Source of the DNA: Diphasiastrum complanatum
Taxonomy: Eukaryota; Streptophyta; Lycopodiopsida; Lycopodiales; Lycopodiaceae
NCBI GenBank assembly: GCA_029204225.1
Contig: CM055108.1
Coordinates: 22,302,326 to 22,366,325 of the forward strand
DNA: 64,000 nt
Direction: 5' to 3'
Made by a program: the position numbers and the translations under genes
Part shown: positions 47,087 to 57,507 of the stretch, in pieces
Layout: each line of letters begins with the position of its first letter
Numbering within the stretch: position 1 is the first letter of the stretch
Notes under the pieces: model-generated
What the model saw: the letters and a program-made list of their open reading frames with translations, nothing else
Database searches by the model: none
Told to the model about the DNA's origin: nothing

Positions 47087-48323
47087 GCAATATCCTTGCC
47101 TTTGAGGTCGACAAACTGATTCTCGATAAAGACTGTATCCCAACTGTACAAGATTTGCTGGGTATCAAGATTGTACAGCTTGTAGGTGCTATCAGACGAA
47201 GTATATCCGATCAAGATGGTCTTTAGACCTTGGAAGTCCAATTTCTTTCTTGTGTCCTTTGAGATCTACGCGTAGGCAATGCACCCAAACTCTCTTAGGT
47301 TCTTCAAAGAAGACTTGGAGCCTGTCCACACCTCGTGGGGTGTCTTGTCTGAGAGGGCTTTGGTCAAACATATGTTCTGGATGTAAGCTGCAGTGGAGAC
47401 AGCTTCAGCCCAGAACCTCTTGGGCAACGATGCATGTGCTAGCATACATTTAGCATATTTGACCAGAGTTCGGTTCTTCCTCTCAGCTAAGCCATTATAC
47501 TGAGGACTGTAAGGAGTGATGAATTGCTGCTCAATGCCTTGACTTTGGCAGTACTCCTTGAACTCGACAAAGATATATTCTCCACCGTTATCTAACCTTA
47601 GGGCCTTGATCGTCCTTCTAGTCTCCTTTTTTGCACGCTCCTTGAAGATTCTGAAGCAGTTGAAGGCTTTTGATTTCTTCTTTATGAAGTACACCATCGT
47701 TCTTCTCGAGAATTTGTCAATAAAGATTATAAAATACTTGGCTTCCTTCAGCGAAGGATTTTTCATCAGACCACAAATATCTGAATGTACAACATCTAGC
47801 AATCCTCTAGCAACATGCTGATGGCTTGACTTAAATGGCTTCCTAGTCTGTTTTCCAACTAGACAGTCTTGACAGACAGGTAGCTCGACTGTTTCGCGAG
47901 GATAGTCGAGATCAAGAACAATAGATTGTCTAGACATTAATTGTACAACAGCATAATTTAAATGACCAAGTCTATAATGCCAAAGTAAACCTTTATTTGA
48001 TTGAATTGAAGTACTGAGAGTCTGACTAGAGGGAGAAAAGCAATGACTTAATTTATACAAGTATCCATGTCTCTTTCTGAGTGCTAGGATCTTGCATGTC
48101 CTATCAACTACTTTACATTGATTACATTCAAATTCTACTCTGTGTCCTAGATCTGTGATTCTACTTACAGAGAGTAGATTCGTGGATAACTTAGGTACAT
48201 ACAAAAATTTGGGGAGTAGCTTAGATTGATCATTTGCAAAGCATAATCTTACAGTTCCTTCACCTTTAATATCTTGTGTGCTATTGTCGCCAAGGTGAAC
48301 GAATTTCTGGGTACTGTAAGGTG
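47087..48323 (-). pseudogene. copia integrase region (element J, left part)
   Basis: On the minus strand: KFVHLGDNSTQDIKGEGTV, then LSTNLLSVSRI, GAG-pre-integrase (LLWHYRLGHLNYAVVQLMS, CQDCLVGKQTRKPF), integrase core (DVVHSDICG, FIIFIDKFSRRTMVYF, RLDNGGEY) and NGLAERKNRTLVKYAKCML. It ends in LREFGCIAYA, a stop and LDFQGLKTILIGY to about 47090. Only one or two stops occur, so it is relatively well kept. The sequence continues, across element K, in the minus-strand gag/protease at 53701-54638. Confidence 0.88.
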
Positions 48324-48328
48324 TATAG
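48324..48328. other. target-site duplication TATAG (left)
   Basis: TATAG at 48324-48328 matches TATAG at 53696-53700. The minus-strand protein frame of element J reads through smoothly if the 5.37 kb between them and one copy of the 5-mer are removed. Confidence 0.7.
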
Positions 48329-48351
48329 AGTTAGAATTATAGTAGAATCAC

Positions 48352-48602
48352 TGTGCTACTATACTGTGGGTCCTATCAGTTGATAAGAATCAGTTGGCCT
48401 CGCCACGAGGCAAGTCGATAGGACACGTTTCCCGCCAACGACAACCTGGGTCATGCATGGGTTGCCTGAGTGAACAACTATATGTAAAGTGTAATTTCGT
48501 TTTGAAAAATACAGTTGCTATGTGAGCTTGTTGTGGAGAGTGTTTTTTGTTTGTGTTACTGTGTAGCATGATCTGTGTTCATGTGCAAAGCACATTCTAA
48601 GT
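48352..48602 (+). repeat. 5' LTR of element K
   Basis: The 251-bp LTR begins TGTGCTACTATACTG and ends directly before the primer-binding site. It contains GCCTCGCCACGAGGC, a short inverted repeat (GCCTCG...CGAGGC). The copy at 53445-53695 differs at a few positions. Confidence 0.88.
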
Positions 48603-48614
48603 TGGTATCAGAGC
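48603..48614 (+). promoter_or_regulatory. primer-binding site of element K
   Basis: TGGTATCAGAGC, complementary to the 3' end of initiator tRNA-Met, starts right after the left LTR. It supports the choice of 48602 as the LTR end. Confidence 0.88.
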
Positions 48615-49974
48615 CGTATAGGGAGTGTACACAGTACAACATCGCCGTTGAAGAGAGCTTCGGGAGAATTGTCTTCTGAGAGTATGTCTACTTCGTTTAT
48701 TTAATGTTCTAACTTGAAGTATTGATGACTTTTCCATTTTTCGGGGTTTACAACGGGTTGAAGACGGAAGGAGAAACACTGGTGCAGAGAGTTTAGCACA
48801 CATGAGCTTGGTGGGCTTGAGATTGTGTGAGGATTCAGAGACAAGGGTTGTCGGCTGAATCAGAACCTCTACAAACGGAATTTTGAAATTCCGAAGTAGG
48901 CTATTTGGTGTTTGCAGTCAATGTGCATTCAATCGGACACCGTTTGACAAACGGATTGAAGCATCAGAGTTCCAGCAGTAGGGCGACCTCAGTGCAAGAG
49001 GATAGGCTTGTCAGAACAATGTGAATTAGAAGCCAAGAACATATTTGTGTGAAAAACTCTGGTCTGGGATTTGGGAGCACAAAATCAGAGATTTCTCTCT
49101 ATACTGATCCATTTTGCAAGCTGTAAAAACCCAAAAGGAGGGTGTCCTAGCAGTGCAAATCAGTTCTAAAGAGGCTGTGGGCAACCGTGACCCAGAGAGG
49201 GAGAAAGATGGTTGAGGGATGCCATAGCTAAAACCTTGGGAAGAGAGAGGGAAGTTGGCCGCGAGCAGGGAGGTCGCGACTCAGTTCGCGCATGGAACCA
49301 AGGAAATGGCATAGTGCTTTGAAGTGGATAGTGCTTACAAGACTCCCCATTAGTGCACAAGAGTGCTCAGATCCGTTGGATAGAGAAGTTACAAGATCAA
49401 CGGCTCAGCTCGTGCTATCCAGGAGGGATATCCACAGTTGGATGAGAATCAACCATTAGATGGAGTCTAAAGGATTGTTGAAGAGGGCCCTGAAGAGGTG
49501 AAGTGCATTTTGGCCTTCAACTTCACTAAAAATTTTCATATTGAAATGGGAGTTGGGTCTCTTCACAAGTGAAGAGTGAAGTTTCTTCAAGGTGAAGAAA
49601 CAGTTCAAAAACAAAGAAAATCCCTATTTTTGGGTCCTTTGCCCGTTTTGATCCAAACGAAAGGCTGTAACCTCCAAACAAAGGGCACCCGGACTGTACC
49701 TGCAAGTATAGTACAGCAAAATAGAGTGATTGCAATGGAGAAAGTGCTCAGAGTGCGCCAAAAGTGATTTCACCATTCCATTGGGCACGTAGTTGGGAGT
49801 TGATGATTGAGTGCATTTCGGAAGGCAACGTCGATTTGGCTTTCAAACTGGTGGAAAAGCGGCGAGTGGCCTGGTAAGGGAGCAAGTGCAGGTCATTATT
49901 TTTAACTTCTGACATTACTGTTGGCCTTGGCATACTGTTTTTGGCCTACAGCAGAAGTTTCAAGCCGTTTTGCG
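48615..49974 (+). other. 5' leader of element K
   Basis: A 1.36-kb non-coding leader lies between the primer-binding site and the Gag ATG at 49975. Scattered short frames show no motif. Several purine-rich words occur but no clear second polypurine tract. Confidence 0.65.
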
Positions 49975-50742
49975 ATGGCAAACATGGGAGAGTCCATTTT
50001 GAGTGAAAGTAGCAAATTGGACGGGATTTCCAACTATGCAGTGTGGAAATTCAAAATGAAAAACATACTGATGGAGAAAGACGTGTGGGAAGTCATCACA
50101 GGTGATGAGAGAAGGCCGCCAAATGAAGCGAATATCAAATTGTTCGACAAAAAGATGAGGAAAGCTTTGACCTTCATTAACTTGTCAGTGAAGGATCACA
50201 TCATTACCCACATTTGTGATGTTGTTACACCCAGACATGCATGGGATGTGCTAAAGGAGCAGTTTGAGACATCAAATCTGTCTAGAGTCATGTTTCTGAA
50301 GTCAAAGCTGAATAGTGCCTGCATGGAACAAGGAGAGCACATTCAAACGTACATGACCAGAATCAAGACAATGAGGGATGAACTGCATTCTATTGGTGAG
50401 CGCATACGTGATGTGGAGCTGGTGCACAATGCATTGTGTGGCATTGCAGAACCCTATCAAATGTTTGTGAGTGGAATAGCATCAAGAGAAAGATTACCAA
50501 CCTTTGACGAGCTCACAGGAATCTTGATGCATGAAGAACAACGGCGAGAAATGGTGAAAACTAGACGTCAAAATATTGACGATCAAGCACTTGCGATACG
50601 CCAAAAACAAGGCAAGGGCAAGAGCAAGAAGAAGTCTAAGCAGCAATTTGCCAAGTCTCAGGAGGATGAGGGATCTTCCAGTAAGACCAAGAAGAAAGGC
50701 AAGTGTTTCCATTGTGGTAAAAAGGGCCATTGGAAGAGGTGA
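49975..50742 (+). CDS. element K Gag, cut within its zinc knuckle
   Basis: An intact frame of 255 codons. It opens MANMGESILSESSKLDG and has SNYAVWKFKMKNILMEKDVW, the UBN2-type core with HAWDVLKEQFE and YMTRIKTMRDEL, then a Lys-rich basic stretch. The zinc knuckle is cut short: CFHCGKKGHWKR is followed by a stop, so the final Cys is missing. The start at 49975 was chosen because the frame upstream (from 49921) shows no homology and the ATG begins a typical copia Gag N-terminus. This product packages RNA into particles in intact elements. Here it joins directly to post-protease sequence. Confidence 0.85.
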   Translation: MANMGESILSESSKLDGISNYAVWKFKMKNILMEKDVWEVITGDERRPPNEANIKLFDKKMRKALTFINLSVKDHIITHICDVVTPRHAWDVLKEQFETSNLSRVMFLKSKLNSACMEQGEHIQTYMTRIKTMRDELHSIGERIRDVELVHNALCGIAEPYQMFVSGIASRERLPTFDELTGILMHEEQRREMVKTRRQNIDDQALAIRQKQGKGKSKKKSKQQFAKSQEDEGSSSKTKKKGKCFHCGKKGHWKR

Positions 50743-52205
50743 ACAAAAGTTCAAAGTTATTGCGGATGGAGTAAGGGAGCCCAATACTAAGTTGTACAAG
50801 CTGAATGCCACAATCAAGGGGCAACATGGACTCGTATCGTCCATTCCATCGCAAATTGAGTTGTGGCATAAGAGGCTTGGTCACTTGAACTTGGGAAGCC
50901 TCAGTTTGATGAGAAGATTGGAGATGGTAACAGGATTGCCTACCATAGAAGATCACTTGAAATCAATGTGCGAATCTTGTGTATATGGGAAGTAGCATCG
51001 AGAGAAGTTCAATAAAGGTGGTGTTGCAAGAGCAAAGAACATCCTGGATTTAATCCACACAGATTTATGCGGGCCTATGAGGACCATGTCCTTAGGTAAA
51101 TCCTTCTATTTCATGACCTTTATTGATGATATGTCACGTAAGACATGGATCTACTTCTTGAAGAAGAAATTAGATGCATTTGAAAACTTCAAGAGCTTCA
51201 AAGTATTGGACGAAAATCAGACAGGTAGGAAGATCAAAGTCCTAAGATCAGATAGTGGAGGTGAGTACAAGTCTAATGACTTCAATGATCTTTGTGATCA
51301 ATGTGAGATTAAAAGACAATTTACGCAACCTCATACTCCTGCTCTCAAATGGTGTAGCTGAGCGCAAGAATCGTACGATTGTGGAAAGTGCCAGATCTAT
51401 GCTGGCTAAGATGAAACTGCCAAAAGATTTTTGGTCAGAAGCATGCAGTACGACAGTCTATCTTCAAAATAGAAGTCCTACCATTGCCATACCAAAGATA
51501 ACACCTAAGGAAGCATTCACAAAGAAGAAGCCAAAGGTGAACCACTTGCAAATCTTTGGATGTAAGGCCTTTGTACACATTCCTAAGGAAGAGAGACGTA
51601 AACTTGATGTAAAAGCTATCAAGTGTATATTCCTAGGATATGATGATTGTGTGAAAGGCTATAGATGTTTTGATCCAGTGAAAAACAAAATCCATGTCTT
51701 TGATGAATCCAAGATGTATGAGGAAGAGGATGCTGAGAAGATAGATACATCCAGTGGGAAAGATGGTATAGAGAGGATACCACCTGATGATGATCCATTC
51801 ATTGACCTTCCAAGTGATGAAAAAGAGGATACATCTCAAGATACTACTACTCAACCTCAAGAGACAGGTTGGAGAGGTAGGGACAAACCTTTTGGTGCAA
51901 GAAGGATTGAAGTTGTAGGTGACAAACGCAAGGAGAAGTATGTACCGTGGGATACATTTTCACCAGGAAGCCGATCACCTAACAGGAAGCTCCCTAACTG
52001 GTTTGAGGAGAGTTGCGACATGGATGACTTTCCAGGATCATCTAGCCAGGGAGAGCTACGAAGATCAACAAGAGAGAAGACACAACCTGAAAGGTATGAA
52101 GCAAATTATGCTCTCTTATCTAGCATTATTCAAAGCAAAGAACCTTCGATTTATGGTGAAGCGAAGGATGATGACATTTGGGTCAAGGCCATGGGAGAGG
52201 AGATG
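50743..52205 (+). pseudogene. element K integrase (protease deleted)
   Basis: Immediately after the cut knuckle come FKVIADGVREPNTKLYKLNA and GAG-pre-integrase (LWHKRLGHLNLGSLSLM, CESCVYGK). The whole aspartic protease is therefore missing. Integrase follows with LIHTDLCGPMRT, YFMTFIDDMSRKTWIYF, LRSDSGGEYKSN, then, after a frameshift near 51345, NGVAERKNRTIVESARSM, YLQNRSPTIAIP and IFGCKAFVHIPK, and a long acidic linker to 52205. A stop at 50993 also interrupts it. Confidence 0.87.
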
Positions 52206-53389
52206 AGTCAATTGCTAAGCATAGCACATGGGACTTAGTAGAACCACCAGTTGGCAAGAAACCCATTGGTTGCAAATGGGTATACAGGACTAAGTATCAT
52301 GCAGATGGTAGTATGGCAAATCACAAGGCAAGATTGGTGATCAAAGGGTATGCAAAAAGTAAAGGCATCGACTATGAGGAGACCTTTGCGCCGGTATGTA
52401 AGTGGAATACTCTACATCTACTTGTTGATTTAGCTTCACATTTTGGTTGGCCTTTGCATTAGATGGATGTGAAATCTGCTTTTCTAAATGGTGAGTTAGA
52501 AGAAGAGGTGTTCATGGATCAACCTGAAGGCTTTGTAGCGAAGGGACAGGAAAATAAAGTATGTTGCTTGAGAAAAGCGCTTTATGGTCTTAAACATGCA
52601 CCACATGCATGGTATAGTAGGATTGATGCCTACTTTCATTCAAAGGGGATGGTGAGAACACACTTTGATCCAAATCTGTATGTCTTATGCTTTGATGGTA
52701 TGGTTGCTTTGATTGCTCTTTATGTTGATGACGGGATTTTCATTTTCAGCTTCAGAATCATAGCCCGGCATGCCATCCACCCAATAGAGTGTATCAACTG
52801 GCATCTCTTGGGTTCCTTGGGTAGGGTCTTGGCATCCATTATCACTATTGTGTATCAACGTACTCATGCTCACCATGGTCACGTGATCTTTGACTAGGTC
52901 ATTATCGAAAGTCGTGGAATCAAGATCTGTATGTGGATGCAGATTTGGGAGGTGACTATGATAATCGTAGATCCACCATAGGGTATGTATTCCAGTTTTG
53001 TGGTAAATGCTTTTCCTAGTCTAGTAAGAAGCAAAGTACAATTGCTCTATCCACCACAAAAGCAGAGTATAAGGCAATGTGTAGTGCAGCACAAGAAGCT
53101 ATATGGTTGAGACAAATCTTGGAAGAAGTTGGCATGAAGCAGAAAAATTCCATGACATTACATAGCGACAGTCAGAGTGGCATTCAGCTAGCAAAGAATC
53201 CAGTGTTCCATGTGAGAACTAAACACATTGAGATTTAGTATCACTTTATATGTGAGAGGTGCTGAGTCGTGAAATTCATGTTGTTCATTGTAGCACAGAA
53301 GAACAACTAGCTGATATTTTCACTAAGCCACTTGTTGGAGAAAAGTTTGATAAGTTTAGATCAAAGCTTTCTATACTTAAAGTTTGTTA
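52206..53389 (+). pseudogene. element K RT and RNase H with replaced middle
   Basis: RT reads WDLVEPPVGKKPIGCKW, KARLVIKGYAK, a stop at about 52460, [31 protein letters not shown] and ALYVDDGIF (YVDD at 52721-52732). Just after YVDD the frame changes into unrelated sequence (about 52741-52900) instead of the usual 130-150 residues. RNase H then resumes with DLYVDADLGGDYDNRRST, SSKKQSTIALSTTKAEYKA and LHSDSQSGIQLAKNP, and ends near 53389. The replaced block has an open frame on both strands and I do not recognise it. Confidence 0.82.
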
Positions 53390-53444
53390 ACTTTAAAGCT
53401 ATGTATATGACTGTATAAAGTAGACTCTACTTAAAGAGAGAGAG

Positions 53445-53695
53445 TGTGCTACTGTATTGTGGGTCCTATCAGTTGATAAGGATCAGTTGGCCTCGCCACG
53501 AGGCAAGTCGATGGGACACGCATCCTGCCAACGACAACCTGGGTCATGCATGGGTTGCTTGAGTGAACAACTATATGTACAGTGTAATTTTGTTTTGAAA
53601 AATACAGTTGCTATGTGAGCTTGTTGTTGAGAGTGTTTTCTGTCTGTGTTACTGTGTAGCATGATCTGTGTTCCTGTGCAAAGCAAATTCTAAGT
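53445..53695 (+). repeat. 3' LTR of element K
   Basis: It begins TGTGCTACTGTATTG after the tract AAAGAGAGAGAG, ends ATTCTAAGT, and is followed by TATAG. It matches the left LTR in length and nearly all bases. Confidence 0.88.
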
Positions 53696-53700
53696 TATAG
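53696..53700. other. target-site duplication TATAG (right)
   Basis: This is the right copy of the 5-bp duplication left by insertion of element K into element J, directly after the end of the right LTR. Confidence 0.7.
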
Positions 53701-54638
53701 GACTCGAAATAGCCAATCAGGCTAGTCATGTGCTGACTGGCTCCAGAATCCAGGAACCAAGAACTGTCACCAGATGCTCCTTGATGGTTGGTCATGAAGG
53801 CATCATGATCCGCTTCTTGAATGAGTTGTGGAGCTTCTACAACTGCATTTGCCACTTGATTCGACTGTCCTTTGCTGTTGTTCTTCGCTTGAAGTATTCG
53901 GCAGTCTTGTATTTCGTGGTTGTTTCGTTTGCAGTATCTACAGAACAGTTTTTTCTTTGTCTGCGGATTTGACTGTTCCTTTTGCTGAGCTGGTTTCTGG
54001 TCTGGCTTTGATAGCTTTGGGTCTTTCTTCTTCTTCTGCTTTGTCATGCCCTTGTTGGTTTACAAGGCGTGAGAGTCAGCTGAGAAACCTGAAGCTTCGT
54101 TCTTTCGTGTGTCTTCTTGCAACAACATAGTGATGACTCTCGAAAGAGTCAACTCTGGATGAGTCGTGATGATGATCACCCAGCTGTCATAAGAACTTGG
54201 CAAGCTTGTAAGCAGTTACATCACTGCGTCTTGATCGACTATGACAGATCCGACAGCAGCCATTTTCCTTAGCAAGTTCTTGAATTGATTAATGTGATTT
54301 TGCAGAGAATCACGATTCGTCATCTTGAGGGAGTAGAATTTCTTCCTAAGATGTAGCTTAGAAGCTACATCTCGCACTTCGTATAGCGTGCTCAAGATGT
54401 CCCAGACTTCTTTCGATGTCTAAGCCTCAGATACATGGCCGATCTGTGTATCCGTGATGTTGAGGATGATCAGTGTGAAAGCTTTTTCATCCTTCAGCTT
54501 CCATTTAACGATTGCCGCGTCGTCCGCTTCGGGTTTCCCTTCTGCACCTGTAACAATGTCGTACAATTCTTTTGCCATTAGTACAGTCTTCATCTTAAAT
54601 TTCCATAGATGGTAATTGGCTCCATCAAGCTTGTCCAT
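53701..54638 (-). pseudogene. copia gag and protease (element J, right part)
   Basis: On the minus strand Gag begins MDKLDGANYHLWKFKMKTV (54638), with WKLKDEKAFTLIILNITD and LSTLYEVRDVASKLHLRKKF in broken frames. The frame ending near 53700 then has a full zinc knuckle CRYCKRNNHEIQDC and the protease WFLDSGASQHMTSL, followed by GYFESY at the TATAG boundary. The protein continues at 48323 to 47087 on the other side of element K. Frameshifts occur near 54420 and 54050. Confidence 0.87.
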
Positions 54639-54812
54639 GAGAGGACTGCTTTCCCTTGGGAATCCATGTGGAAGAATTAGTCTAAGTGATAGGAGAAACT
54701 ATCAGTGACTTAAGTATGAAAATTTGATACTGAAAAATACAGAACAAGAAAACAATTACTCTATCAACTAGTAGAGTCTTGTACTGTGGGAGCTAATCAA
54801 GCTATAAAGATA
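54639..54812 (-). other. 5' leader of element J
   Basis: Short non-coding leader between the primer-binding site and the Gag start. It contains AAGTCACTGATAG on the minus strand and, as in element I, CACATGGATTCCCAAG just before Gag, showing that I and J are one family. Confidence 0.6.
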
Positions 54813-54824
54813 GCTCTGATACCA
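54813..54824 (-). promoter_or_regulatory. primer-binding site of element J
   Basis: On the minus strand TGGTATCAGAGC, complementary to initiator tRNA-Met, abuts an LTR ending in CAACA. Confidence 0.85.
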
Positions 54825-54852
54825 TGTTGGGAGAGAGGGAGGAAGAACAAAT
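54825..54852 (-). repeat. 5' LTR of element J, inner end
   Basis: The plus-strand sequence TGTTGGGAGAGAGGGAGG starts the LTR of element J after the primer-binding site. After 28 bp it is interrupted by element L, whose LTR starts at 54853. Confidence 0.6.
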
Positions 54853-55581
54853 TGTTGATTTCACACGTGTGGACTGTCCACAACATGTCTTGTGATCTCC
54901 TAAGGTGTGTAGATGCACCAAGATCAAGACTAGATTGAGATTCAAGATCTATCTTTGATTCTATGGCAAAAACACACTACTACATGCATTCAATCACTTC
55001 CAACTCTCACTCACATGTGGGAAAGTATCCAAAAACTATTCTAAGTAAAAACAAGCTGCTCTCCTCGGGTAGAGAGAGAAAATCATCATGAGCTCTCGGG
55101 TAGAGAGAGAAAGCTAGAAAACCAATTACTCACAAAATCCAGTCAATCTCAAAATCAATTAGATCCAAATGAGAAGTACAATGATACTAGTAGATCCACG
55201 AGCTACCACTATGCTTAACTATGATTGGACCACACTTTTTCCACCTCTTAATCCTATTGGACCATTGATCCATTCACCTCTAAATTCTATTGGACCATTT
55301 TCAAGCAAACCTCAAATTCTATTGGACCCCTCAAGGTTCCACCTCTAAATCCTACTGGACCTCTTAAATTTCATCAAACAAAAGTATTACACTTGTCTAC
55401 ACTCTAATTGGCACGAGTTTAGCCTCTTACTCTATTTTGGCTAAATAGTGGCATTACAAGTGGAAATGGGTAATTCCATCTATGCCAAATTTGGTCCTAT
55501 CAACATCCTACACCTAGATGCTTGATATAAAAACATAAGACCCATGTATCTAACATAGATAATCTTTTTCAATTCTTCACA
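54853..55581 (-). repeat. 3' LTR of element L
   Basis: It matches 56775-57507 almost throughout. The internal side carries a purine-rich stretch on the minus strand (TTTAAGAGGAG) just before the LTR start. Confidence 0.88.
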
Positions 55582-55645
55582 CTCCTCTTAAAAAATTATC
55601 TATGAAGATTTGAGCATTGATCTTGATATAACTCCAAGATTAGAT

Positions 55646-56077
55646 CTATGCTTGATGAAAGCACTTTTGCTCAAAGGCTTGGTGAGTAGATCGGCAATAC
55701 AAGAGGATGAGTTGACATGCTCCAAATAGATTTCTCCTCCAATAAGTTTTTTTTCTCACAAAATGGTGTGCCACTTCTATATGCTTGCTTCTTGCATGAA
55801 ATATGGGATTATTGGCAAGAGCTTGGGCCGAGATATTATCACACTTGATCATTGGTAGATCATATTCCTTGATGCACTTTAGCTCCAATAATAATCTCTT
55901 GATCCAAAGCACCTCTTTGGTGGTTGTAGTGAGTGCTTTGTACTTGGCCTCACATGAAGAGAGAGATCTAGTATCTTGTTTTTTGGAAAGCCAAGATATT
56001 AGATTGCCTCCAAGAAAGATAGTGTAAGCACTAATAGACTTTCGATCCATCTTGTCACTTGCAAAATCTGAATCCAA
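55646..56077 (-). pseudogene. element L RNase H remnant
   Basis: The minus strand encodes DSDFASDKMDRKSISAY, NLISWLSKKQDTRSLSSCEA, VLWIKRLLLELK, CDNISAQALANNPIFHARSK and HHFVRKK, the RNase H end of a copia polyprotein. The acidic Asp, Glu and Asp are present. The upstream part breaks off at about 56160, where leader-like sequence begins. Confidence 0.87.
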
Positions 56078-56159
56078 GTAGCTAACAATGGATAGATCTT
56101 CACTTCTATAAAATAGACCATAATCACAAGATGAAGATACATATCTTAGAATCCTCTGT

Positions 56160-56762
56160 CTTCTTCAATTCTTGACCCCATCACATCATAATTGTCTTCA
56201 AAATCAATAAAAGGTGATGCATCCATAGACTTCTTGATCTCGGCCTCTTCAAATTTGACTCAAACTCGATGATATTGCATGAAACAAATTGGCTATGATC
56301 TCAAAACAATGTCTAGATTACTTATAGATGAGATTGGTAACCAGACAACTGTGAACATAGATCTAACAAGCAATCTCTTGACCAAACCAAATGTGTCCAC
56401 CCAGGTCTAGGTGCCCTATCTAACCCTCTTCAAAAGCTTATAACTTTTGATTGGCTCAACCAAATGGAATGAAACTGATTGCATCAAAAACTAGACAAAA
56501 TTATCTTTAAAACAAGTTGTCAAGCAAGATAAATGGATCAAGCATGAGAGAGAACTTTTGAAATGAAATTGGATGTTCCTCACACATGTCTGAGCACCTG
56601 ATTTCGTACAATACCAGGTCAAACCCAATCAATGTCCTATTGATCTCTTTTGATCCAAAATTAGACAAGATAGCTAGAAAAATGGATCTTGACAATTTCT
56701 AGCTCAAGATTGATGAAAAGTTTTCACATAAATGGATCAGAATGCATGGTAACCTTAGGTAG
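56160..56762 (-). other. element L leader after deletion, non-coding
   Basis: No coding sequence seen. The RNase H sequence is joined here to presumed leader next to the primer-binding site, so the deletion removed nearly the whole coding region. Confidence 0.6.
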
Positions 56763-56774
56763 GCTCTGATACCA

Positions 56775-57507
56775 TGTTGATTTCACATGTGTGAACTGTC
56801 CACAACATGTACTTGTGATCTCCTAAGGTGTGTAGATGCACCAAGATCAAGACTAGATTGAGATTCAAGATCTGTCTTTGATTCTATGGCAAAAACACAC
56901 TACTACATGCATTCAATCACTTCCAACTCTCACTCGCACGTGTGGGAAGTATCCAAAAATTATTCTAAGTAAAAACAAGCTGCTCTCCTCGGGTAGAGAG
57001 AGAAAATCATCATGAGCTCTTGGGTAGAGAGAGAAAGCTAGAAAATCAATTACTCACAAAATCCAGTCAATCTCAAAATCAATTAGATCCAAATGAGAAG
57101 TACAATGATACTAGTAGATCCACGAGCTACCACTATGCTTAACTATGATTGGACCACACTTTTGCCACCTCTTAATCCTATTGGACCATTGATCCATTCA
57201 CCTCTAGATTCTATTGGACCATTTTCAAGCAAACCTCAAATTCTATTGGACCCCTCAAGGTTCCACCACTAAATCCTATTGGACCTCTTAAATTTCATCA
57301 AACAAAAGTATTACACTTGTCTACACTCTAATTGGCATGAGTTTAGCCTCTTACTCTATTTTGGCTAAATAGTGGCATTACAAGTGGAAATGGGTAATTT
57401 GCCATCTATGCCAAATTTGGTCCTATCAACATCCTACACCTAGATGCTTGATATAAAAACATAAGACCCCTATATCTAACATAGATAATCTTTTTCAATT
57501 ATTCACA
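56775..57507 (-). repeat. 5' LTR of element L
   Basis: It follows the primer-binding site GCTCTGATACCA (plus strand, 56763-56774) and ends TTCACA before TAAAT. It differs from the other copy by 4 bp in length and by scattered substitutions. Confidence 0.88.

Larger units (their letters stand above)
48329..53695 (+). mobile_element. Ty1/copia element K with two LTRs, nested in element J
   Basis: The LTRs at 48352-48602 and 53445-53695 are both 251 bp and nearly identical. They begin TGTGCTAC and end ATTCTAAGT rather than in CA. A primer-binding site TGGTATCAGAGCC follows the left LTR at 48603, and a GA-rich polypurine tract precedes the right LTR. A TATAG duplication flanks the element. Between the left duplication and the left LTR lie 23 extra bases (48329-48351) with no counterpart before the right LTR. 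The coding region lacks the protease and has a replaced segment in RT, so the element is non-autonomous. Confidence 0.88.
54853..57507 (-). mobile_element. copia element L, internally deleted, nested in the LTR of J
   Basis: The two LTRs lie at 54853-55581 (729 bp) and 56775-57507 (733 bp). They begin TGTTGATTTCACA and end CAATT(C/A)TTCACA. A primer-binding site lies at 56763-56774 on the minus strand. The flanking 5-mers CAAAT and TAAAT differ at one base and are consistent with a target duplication. The interior is only 1.2 kb: an RNase H end (56077-55646) and leader sequence. Gag, protease, integrase and most of RT are gone. Its RNase H closely matches element M, so L is a deletion derivative of that family. 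Confidence 0.88.
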
